Assembly: GCA_947302275.1 (NCBI GenBank)
Contig: CAMYUW010000004.1
Coordinates: 1-64,000 of the forward strand
Direction: 5' to 3'
DNA length: 64,000 nt
Origin: an uncultured Prevotellaceae bacterium
GTDB taxonomy: Bacteria; Bacteroidota; Bacteroidia; Bacteroidales; Muribaculaceae
Shown here one piece after another: positions 41,887-49,800 of this stretch (position 1 is its first letter; every line of letters starts with the position of its first letter). Position numbers and translations under genes: made by a program. The notes beneath the pieces were generated by a model. The model was not told where the DNA came from and ran no database searches. It saw only the letters and a list, made by a program, of their open reading frames with translations.

Positions 41887-41921
41887 AAAAAAAGGCTAAC
41901 ACGGTAAATACCGCATTAGCC
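41887..41921 (-). terminator. Terminator downstream of tRNA-Pro
   Basis: On the minus strand, GGCTAATGCGGT / ACCGTGTTAGCC (two mismatches) followed by seven T. It ends the tRNA transcript 11 bases after the tRNA 3' end. Confidence 0.8.
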
Positions 41922-41932
41922 CTGTGCTTGAG

Positions 41933-42006
41933 TCGGGGTGAGAAGACTCGAACTTCCGGCCTCCACGTCCCGAACGTGGCGCGCTAACCAACTGTGCTAC
42001 ACCCCG
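41933..42006 (-). tRNA. tRNA-Pro (anticodon CGG)
   Basis: 74 nt on the minus strand. Acceptor stem CGGGGTG / CACCCCG with discriminator A, D-loop AGTTGGTTAGC, anticodon stem CCACG-loop-CGTGG with loop TTCGGGA (anticodon CGG, codon CCG), and T-arm loop TTCGAGT. CCA is not encoded. Confidence 0.95.
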
Positions 42007-42120
42007 AATCTCATTTGAGCGGTGCAAAAGTACTGCTATTTTTTCAATCTGAGCAATTTTTCCCCGAAAATATTTCATTTTCGCATAAAAGCAGCATCTC
42101 CATACACCTATATACCCCTA

Positions 42121-44934
42121 TCAATGGGCATCGAGCCAGTTGCTGGCGGCACCGTGGCTGGCGGTAAGTCGTACCTGGCCTTTATAGACGCCCTCCATCT
42201 CCTCGATGACGATGCGCTGCACGCGATCGAGTTCGCTGGGGATGACGTCAAAGTTGAGTTCGTCATGCACTTGCAGAATCATCTGGGACTTGATGCCCTC
42301 AGCTTGGAAACGCTGGTAAATGCGCACCATCGCCAACTTGATGACATCGGCAGCAGTGCCCTGGATGGGAGCATTGATGGCGTTGCGCTCGCTGAAGCCT
42401 CTTACCACGGCATTCCTCGAGTTAATGTCGGGCAACATGCGGCGACGGCCATAGAGTGTCGTCACATAACCCTTTTCACGGGCTTGGGCAATGCTGCGGT
42501 CGATATAGTCACGCACTTGCGGGAATGTCGTGTAGTAACCGTCGATAAGCATCTTGGCCTCGTCGCGCGGGATGTTTAACCGCTGTGCCAGACCAAACGC
42601 GCTGATGCCGTACAGGATACCGAAATTGGCGGTCTTGGCTTTACGGCGCTCGTCGCTGGTGACCTGCTCCAGCGGCTTGTGATAGATGCGGGCCGCAGTG
42701 ATGGCATGGATGTCATGCCCATGGGCAAACGCGTCGAGCATCGTCTTGTCGTGGCTCAGGTCGGCAACCAGACGCAGTTCAATCTGTGAATAGTCGGCAC
42801 TGAAAAAGACATTGCCATCAGCGGGGATGAACGCACGGCGTATTTCCTTGCCGTCGTCAGTACGTACGGGAATATTCTGCAGGTTGGGGTTGGTCGAGGA
42901 CAAACGACCCGTAGCAGTCACCGTCTGGTTATAGGTCGTGTGGATACGGCCAGTCTGCGGATTAATAAGAGCCGGCAATGCGTTTACATAGGTAGATAAC
43001 AGTTTGCGGATACCTCTCAATTCCAATATCTTATCCACCAGCGGATGGCGGTCACGCAGTTTCAACAGGATATCTTCAGTTGTGCTGTACTGGCCCGTCT
43101 TGGTCTTCTTGGCTTTGGGGTCGATCTTCAGATGGTCGAACAGTACCTCACCCACCTGAGCAGGGGATGCAGTGTTGAACGGCATGCCTGCCAACTCGTG
43201 GCACTCGGCATCCAAGCGGTTCATCTGTTCGGTCAGGGCGACGGAATACTCTTTCAACGCCTTGACATCGATGCGTGCGCCCGCCTGTTCCATGCTGGCC
43301 AAGACCCGCACCAGCGGCAACTCAATTTCGGTCAACAATTTATCCAAACCTTGTTCCTTCAACTGTTTGTCGAGCACTTCGGGAAGTTGCAGCGTCAGGT
43401 CGGCGGCTTCACAGGCCCAACGGGTCAACGCCTCGGCAGATACCTGGGTGGGCTTGAGCTGATTACGGCCTTTGGGACCCAACAGGCTCTCGGGTGTGAT
43501 AGCGGTATAGTGCAACAGTTCGTATGCCACTTCGGCCGTGGAGTGTCCACGCTCAGGCTGGAGCAGGTAATGGGCCACGGCTGTATCATAGTAAGGGGCC
43601 ATGAATGCGATGCCATGCTGGTGCATGACAACCATCAGACGCTTGATGTCACTGCCCACGATGCAAGCCTTTCCACCAAAGAGCGGCGCTAACACCCGCA
43701 ACATGTCGGGCTGGCCGTCACACTTGATGTAGGCGGCTTCATGAGCCCGTGCACACAGGGCAATGCCCAGAATGCTGAACTGCATGGCACTATCACCCAA
43801 ACCCAGCAGGCTGACGGCCACACGCGGCGCATCCTGCAACTCGCTGATCAATGCGGCAGCCTCAATGGGAGAGGTGATCAGACGGTAGGTGTGACCAACC
43901 TGATCAAGAGACAGATAGGCTGGAGCGGGTGTGGAATCCTGAAGCGGATTGTCGAGATCAAACAGAGATAGCTGCTGGCCACGTGGGGCCGGTGACGCTG
44001 AAGAGTCTGGCGCTTCAGTTTTCACTGGTGATACCGGAATGCCTTCCAAACCCGCATTGGCCTCGCCACCATCGATTAGACGCTGGGTGAGCGTGCGGAA
44101 TTCCAACTCGGTGAACACCTCACGCAGCGCCTCCATATCGACGGGCTCACGCTTCAAGGCATCGGCTTCGAGGGTAACGGGAACATCTGTGATGATGGTC
44201 GCCAGCCACTTCGACAGGCGTATCTGCTCAGCATTATCTTCTATCTTCTGTTTCAGCGCTCCCTTAAGTTCGCTTGTATGCTCCAGCAGATTCTCTATCG
44301 AGCCGAATTGCTGGACAAGTTTCTCGGCTCCCTTAGGTCCCACGCCAGGACATCCAGGGATATTATCGGCACTATCGCCCATCAGGCCCAGTATATCAAT
44401 CAATTGGGTAGGCAACTTGATGCCATACTTGGCTTTGACTTCCTCAACGCCTTCAATGATATTCTTGCCTGGGTTCAGCACCTTGATATTCGGTGTTACC
44501 AACTGGCCGAAGTCCTTGTCGCCAGTAACCATATAGGTAAAGAAGCCCTGCTGCTCGGCCTGGTGTGAAAGCGTGCCGATGACATCGTCGGCCTCAAAAC
44601 CATCGACCTCAAAGATAGGGATGCGGTATGCCGCGAGAATGCGTTTGATATAGGGAACCGCTACGAGGATGCCCTCAGGCGTCTTTTCGCGGTTCGCCTT
44701 ATAAGCCTCATAGCTCTTGTGGCGGAATGTACTTCCCCCAGGGGGGTCAAAGCACACGGCAATGTGGGAAGGTTGCTCACGCTTGAGCAAATCCTGCAAG
44801 GTGTTGACAAAGCCGAATACCGCCGATGTGTCGATGCCGGTCGAGGTAACCCGCGGGCTACGGATCATAGCATAAAAGGCCCTGAAGATGAGCGCATAAG
44901 CGTCAAGCAGCAGCAGTTTCTTATTAGGTTCCAT
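42121..44934 (-). CDS. polA: DNA polymerase I (degenerate proofreading domain)
   Basis: 937 aa. Gap-filling and RNA-primer-removing polymerase. 5' nuclease domain at ~1-290 (DGFEADDVIGTLSHQA, GDSADNIPGCPGVGPKGAEK). A 3'-5' exonuclease-like domain at ~340-530. The polymerase domain carries motif A DYSQIELRLVADLSHD, motif B RRKAKTANFGILYGISAFG and motif C QVHDELNFDV. In the exonuclease-like domain the ExoI DxE motif expected near the first strand is replaced (RVAVSLLGLGDSAMQFSILG), so proofreading is probably lost. A TATCTTTA box lies 24-31 bases upstream on the minus strand. Confidence 0.95.
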   Translation of the reverse strand: MEPNKKLLLLDAYALIFRAFYAMIRSPRVTSTGIDTSAVFGFVNTLQDLLKREQPSHIAVCFDPPGGSTFRHKSYEAYKANREKTPEGILVAVPYIKRILAAYRIPIFEVDGFEADDVIGTLSHQAEQQGFFTYMVTGDKDFGQLVTPNIKVLNPGKNIIEGVEEVKAKYGIKLPTQLIDILGLMGDSADNIPGCPGVGPKGAEKLVQQFGSIENLLEHTSELKGALKQKIEDNAEQIRLSKWLATIITDVPVTLEADALKREPVDMEALREVFTELEFRTLTQRLIDGGEANAGLEGIPVSPVKTEAPDSSASPAPRGQQLSLFDLDNPLQDSTPAPAYLSLDQVGHTYRLITSPIEAAALISELQDAPRVAVSLLGLGDSAMQFSILGIALCARAHEAAYIKCDGQPDMLRVLAPLFGGKACIVGSDIKRLMVVMHQHGIAFMAPYYDTAVAHYLLQPERGHSTAEVAYELLHYTAITPESLLGPKGRNQLKPTQVSAEALTRWACEAADLTLQLPEVLDKQLKEQGLDKLLTEIELPLVRVLASMEQAGARIDVKALKEYSVALTEQMNRLDAECHELAGMPFNTASPAQVGEVLFDHLKIDPKAKKTKTGQYSTTEDILLKLRDRHPLVDKILELRGIRKLLSTYVNALPALINPQTGRIHTTYNQTVTATGRLSSTNPNLQNIPVRTDDGKEIRRAFIPADGNVFFSADYSQIELRLVADLSHDKTMLDAFAHGHDIHAITAARIYHKPLEQVTSDERRKAKTANFGILYGISAFGLAQRLNIPRDEAKMLIDGYYTTFPQVRDYIDRSIAQAREKGYVTTLYGRRRMLPDINSRNAVVRGFSERNAINAPIQGTAADVIKLAMVRIYQRFQAEGIKSQMILQVHDELNFDVIPSELDRVQRIVIEEMEGVYKGQVRLTASHGAASNWLDAH

Positions 44935-45048
44935 ATTGAATCATTGTTTTAAAGGGGTAAAGATAGTGATTTTTTAGCGATTTAAGTAATTCAGAGGGTG
45001 ATTTTCATTTTTACTCTTAAAAATGGTGATGCTCCCAGGAATTATTAG

Positions 45049-45056
45049 TAATTTTG
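45049..45056 (+). promoter_or_regulatory. TAATTTTG -7 box, near-leaderless
   Basis: TAATTTTG ends 6 bases before the ATG at 45063, so the prenyl synthase mRNA is predicted to have no usable Shine-Dalgarno leader. Confidence 0.65.
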
Positions 45057-45062
45057 CAGGCT

Positions 45063-46040
45063 ATGGCAATATCGTTGACACATATCCAAGAGCAACTGAG
45101 ACCTCAACTTGACGTGATGAATGAAATCATCACCAACACGTTGACTAGTAATAGTGAACTCACCAACAACATCGTGACCTCTTACCTCAAGAGTAAAGGC
45201 AAGATGCTGCGACCTATCGTAACACTACTCAGCGCCAAGTTTTTTGGCGGCATCAATGACAAAGCGCTGCAAGGAGCCGCTGCACTTGAGATGCTGCACA
45301 ACGCCTCGCTCATCCACGATGACGTCATCGACGAGGCCAAGGAACGCCGTGGACTGCCCACGATCAATAACGTGTGGACCAACCACGTGGCGGTTCTCGT
45401 AGGTGACTTCTTTGTTACGGGCGCCTTACGCTGCGGCGTGGCAACGGGCGACGGACGCATCTTGAGCGCACTGGCCGATATGGGCCGCGACTTGTCGTTG
45501 GGCGAGATCGATCAGGTGGACATGGCACGCCATCACAATATTGACGAGGCCACCTATATGGATATCATCCGTGCCAAGACAGCCTCGCTGTTCGAGTGCT
45601 GTGCCGCCGTCGGCGGATATGCCAACGACGCACCGCGCACGTCGATCGATGAGTTGCGCCGCTATACCCGCCTGCTGGGCATCTGCTTCCAGATCAAGGA
45701 CGATACCTTCGACTACTACGATGATCCCATCATCGGCAAGCCTACGGGAAATGACCTTCGTGAGGGTAAGGTGACGCTGCCGCTCATCTACGCCTTGAGC
45801 CGTACCGACATGCCTGAGCACGACGAGATGCTGGCTCTGGTAGAGAAGGAATCCCTCAGCAGCGATGACATCTCCAAACTCATCGACTTTGCGAAGCGGG
45901 CCGGTGGCATCGACTATGCTTACGAGACCATGGAGCGTCTGCGCGACGAGGCCAACGACATCCTCTCGCCTTACTCCCCCCACGATACCGTCGATCAGTT
46001 CCGCGAAATCTTTGACTACGTCATCGAGCGGAAACTCTAG
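45063..46040 (+). CDS. Polyprenyl diphosphate synthase (octaprenyl/heptaprenyl type)
   Basis: 325 aa. Adds isopentenyl units to allylic diphosphates to make the quinone side chain. First aspartate-rich motif in LIHDDVIDEAKERRG (D86, D87, D90), second in QIKDDTFDYYDD (~211-220), with GKMLRPIVTLLSAKF near the N terminus. Chain length cannot be read reliably. ATG 45063 is chosen because the promoter box occupies the TTG just upstream. rnhB follows 50 bases downstream. Confidence 0.92.
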   Translation: MAISLTHIQEQLRPQLDVMNEIITNTLTSNSELTNNIVTSYLKSKGKMLRPIVTLLSAKFFGGINDKALQGAAALEMLHNASLIHDDVIDEAKERRGLPTINNVWTNHVAVLVGDFFVTGALRCGVATGDGRILSALADMGRDLSLGEIDQVDMARHHNIDEATYMDIIRAKTASLFECCAAVGGYANDAPRTSIDELRRYTRLLGICFQIKDDTFDYYDDPIIGKPTGNDLREGKVTLPLIYALSRTDMPEHDEMLALVEKESLSSDDISKLIDFAKRAGGIDYAYETMERLRDEANDILSPYSPHDTVDQFREIFDYVIERKL

Positions 46041-46090
46041 AATGTCTAGATGCGATAGAAATTCTAGGCGATTAAACAATCACTGAAAAG

Positions 46091-46705
46091 TTGCTGGAGG
46101 CTTATCTGATAGCGGGACGCATCGAGGCTGGCTGTGACGAAGCCGGCCGAGGTTGCCTCGCGGGGCCGGTGACGGCCGCGGCCGTTATCCTGCCGCCCGA
46201 TTTCCACAATGACCTGATCAACGACAGCAAGCAGCTCACCGAGCGGCAACGCGAGCGCCTGCGCCCCATCATCGAGCAGGAGGCAGTGGCGTGGGCTGTT
46301 GCCATGGTGTCACCTCAAGAGATTGACCGCATCAATATCCTGCGGGCCAGTATCACGGCTATGCACCGCGCACTGGACCAACTCACGGTGCGCCCCGAGG
46401 GCATTCTTGTGGACGGCAACCGCTTCTTTCCTTACCATGACATTCCCCACACCACGATTGTCAAAGGTGACGGCAAGATGCTAAGCATTGCTGCCGCATC
46501 CATCCTGGCCAAAACCCACCGCGACGAACTCATGTGTCAACTGGACAAGGAGTTCCCTCAGTATGGCTGGGCGCGCAACAAGGGTTATCCCACCCCTGAC
46601 CACCGTGCGGCTATCGCGCAGTATGGCGCGACCCCACATCACCGCCACACCTTCCAGCTGCTACCGCAACCCACACTGTTCGACGGTCTGGACATGCCGG
46701 AATAA
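46091..46705 (+). CDS. rnhB: Ribonuclease HII
   Basis: 204 aa. Removes RNA from RNA:DNA hybrids and single ribonucleotides. [16 protein letters not shown] carries the D16-E17 pair, and [10 protein letters not shown] and [17 protein letters not shown] supply the remaining active-site residues. The frame is closed by a stop at 46073 and has no ATG before the conserved region, so translation must start at a non-ATG codon. TTG at 46091 aligns with the usual start (MLxxYL...IEAGCDEAG) of Bacteroidetes homologues. Confidence 0.93.
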   Translation: MLEAYLIAGRIEAGCDEAGRGCLAGPVTAAAVILPPDFHNDLINDSKQLTERQRERLRPIIEQEAVAWAVAMVSPQEIDRINILRASITAMHRALDQLTVRPEGILVDGNRFFPYHDIPHTTIVKGDGKMLSIAAASILAKTHRDELMCQLDKEFPQYGWARNKGYPTPDHRAAIAQYGATPHHRHTFQLLPQPTLFDGLDMPE

Positions 46706-46729
46706 TTTGAATCACTGTAATACAATAAA

Positions 46730-46759
46730 CAAGGGCGCGCCATCGTCGGCGGGCCCTTG
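46730..46759. terminator. Hairpin between convergent genes
   Basis: CAAGGGCGCGCC (46730-46741) pairs with GGCGGGCCCTTG (46748-46759) with one mismatch. AT-rich complementary flanks (TACAATAA / TTATTGTA) extend it. It probably ends both rnhB and the minus-strand giant gene. Confidence 0.7.
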
Positions 46760-46806
46760 CTCAATAATGCAAAGAGTTATTGTATTGTATCTATTTGTTT
46801 TTCTCT

Positions 46807-49800
46807 TTACTTGAGGACCTTAGCGGTCGAGGTCGTTCCGTCGTTGTAATGTGTCACGACGATATTCAAGCCGACAAACGGTTTGCTGGACTGCTGACCC
46901 ATCACATTAAAGTAGGTCACGCTGGTCACCTCACGGTTAGCCACAACACTCGTCAAGCCAGTATGGCCATCAAGGTTTTGAGACGAGAAGGTGAAGTTGC
47001 GTGTAGTCTCAGCAATGTAGTACTTGCTGTCTTCGGCTTGATCAATACCACGGACGGGAGCATGCATGCCAGCGGAAGACGTTTGGTCAATGTTGGCAGT
47101 GCGGGTGTAATAAGCCCTGATGATGAACTTCATGGGCAACTCGTCGATGACGCCAGTCTCTTCGGCCGTCTGACGCAATTTCTGCGCACCGAAGGTGGCC
47201 ATAACCTCCTCAGTACCAGGAGCCCAGTTAGTATAGAACTCAGTGATCTCACTGTCACCCAATACATTACCGCCCACGTTGGTATTCTCGTTCAAGACGG
47301 TAGTTCTGTCAAATTCATCATTGTTCTTTTCCTCCATGAGGAACTCGACAAAGTCTTCTCCGTTGACTGTAACAACATTTTCAATGCGCTCGGCACGGTT
47401 ACGCTTGTCGCCCTGGTCATATTGCTTTTCTGCAACCAGATCTTTGGCCACCTGACGCCAAACGCGCACCTTGTACAGGTCATAGTCCTTCAATGGAGCG
47501 CTTTCAGCCATAGGAATCTGCAAGTCGCTCAGCCTGAGGGTTACCGTGTAGTGGCAATATTGATTATTGCCCACAGTCCAAACGCCATTATCGTTGCTGC
47601 CAGGCCTTGCTTCTACACTAATGATGTAGTCCTTGACTTCGGCGCCGATCGTCGCAACACCGGTCTGCTGCAGGGGAGCACCATAGGTGTTGTAGTCACC
47701 ACGGGTAGTGAAGGTCTCGACTACGGGAGCATAGGTGTACACGCCAGCCACGTCTTGAACAACATTGTCCATGAAGGTAGCCAACTTGGTCTCACCCTGA
47801 GCGATAGTCACATTGTTCTCATTCTGGTTCTCACCATCCATTGAGATGGTGTACTCGCCTGCCTGGTTACCGGCAATGCCAGTGGGAGCCTCGTCCTGCT
47901 CACTAACTGCGCCTGTCGAGGGATTGAAGGTCGAGTTAGCAAAGTCAAGGATGTAGCCGAAGTCTTCATCATTCTCGTTCCAGCGATAGAGGTCATAACG
48001 CAGAATGTCGGTCTTACTGCTGTACGTCACCTGCTCATTGACCGGTCGAGTCGTGACATCCAGACTGTGGTCTGTATCGCTATCTACCTCTGCCTTAGAG
48101 TAGCCCAGCACATCCATGTCGGTTTTGTGGATAGCCACACCGATTCTGTTACTGTGGGCCGTGTTACCATTGGTCCCCTGAATAGTCACTCCGGCAGGAG
48201 CCTCAAACTCTACCTTATAGAGATAGAAGCCCGGGTGGTTGTTTTGAGCCACCGACTCACAGAAGTTGTCATACAGGTTGAAGTTCTGGAACGTCACATT
48301 ATCAGAGCCATCAACCGTGTAGCTGACTGTTGAAGGATTGTTCATCTTGATCCAGTCAAGGTTGTTGTGGGTATAAAGGCCATTACGGTTCTGGCTGGGC
48401 AGGTCGGTGTTGATGGCCAGCGAGCCATTGTCATTGCTGGTAGCCTCGGCCACAGCAACCCAAGTAGTGTCGTTGCCACTGACGGTACCACGCAGGAACG
48501 TGAACTTGGCTCCATTGCCCATATATGCGCCCTTGATGTTGGTGCCCGTGTTGTTGACCACCTTCAACTGGTTAGCATAGTAGTTGGCCTCGGTCAACGG
48601 GTCGAAGCGGCTATAGTGGTCAAACTTGGGCGAAAGCTGGAAGATTTCATTCTTGTCAAGACCTGGAATGATGTAACTTTCCTCGTTGGACATCTGCAAC
48701 GACAGGAACTCGGTCTGGTCTTGGCCTTGAACAACATAGGTTACCTGCTGGCCATGCTGTGCCATGGGCACATGGTCAACATAGGTGGTCTCACCTGAAT
48801 TGATTTCGGCTACTGAAACATAGGTCTTGTTACCGAATTCATCGGTTTCAACACGGAAGAGTTCATATTTAGCTTGATCTTGATCGAGGAAATTGAGCAA
48901 GTTAGAAGTCCAACTCAAATTCAAGTCGTAAATATCTGCACTGGCTTGCTGTTCACCAGTAATCGGATACTGGTGGATGACAAACATGCTCATCGAGGGC
49001 CTAAACTTGGGAGTGTAATTAGTAAATCGTTCACCTTGATCGCGGGCACCATCCTTGTTCATGTTTTCATACCACCACGTCATTCTGTACTTAGGCACAA
49101 AGAACATCATGTCACGCACATCCTGACAGTCGTCTGTCTCAGAATCATAGCCATACATGTTGAACTCATGGTGGCCAGTGTAGAACGGTACAGAGACACA
49201 ATCATGAAGCACATAGAAGGTCTCCATATTGATGAGTTTCTGATACTGGTCAAGTGCAGCCGTAGTGGCAGTGATATCGTTGGGACTGAATTCCTCAAAC
49301 ATGTGATAGAAAGGAGCAAGCACACCAGCGCCAACATTTACGTCGCCCCTACTTGTGCTATTTCTTTTTCCATTCGCATTCTTACTCTTGTAGCGCAATG
49401 AGTTCTCAACAAAGTAACCATTATCACCAAATTGCTCACCACTGTAATCGGGCAGACGAAGTTTACCCTTAGCCAGCAGGAAGAAGCGGTTAAGCTTATC
49501 GGCGTCTATCTTGAACAGGGTACCCACCTTGGCCGAGTCGGTATTCTCCAGTTCCTTGAATGTAGTAATAATGCGAACCGACTTGAATGCAGCGAATTTA
49601 TCAACAAGACTGAGGCCGCCACTAATGGACGAATAGCTGGAATTACCAGCAACATCAACTGGCTTATTATTGGAATCCAGAGGCATGTCAGCTGAGTCCT
49701 TCAGCTCGACAAGAAGCAAAGTAACACCTTCTTCAGTAGGCATATACTCGGTGGGATCCAGATAGTCATAATACCATGTGGTATTCTGGCTGCTATCCTT

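Noticed and set aside
46091..46110. Frameshift or lost start in rnhB because there is no ATG
   Set aside because: The TTG start aligns with the normal N terminus of homologues and all active-site residues are intact, so a TTG start is more likely than damage.
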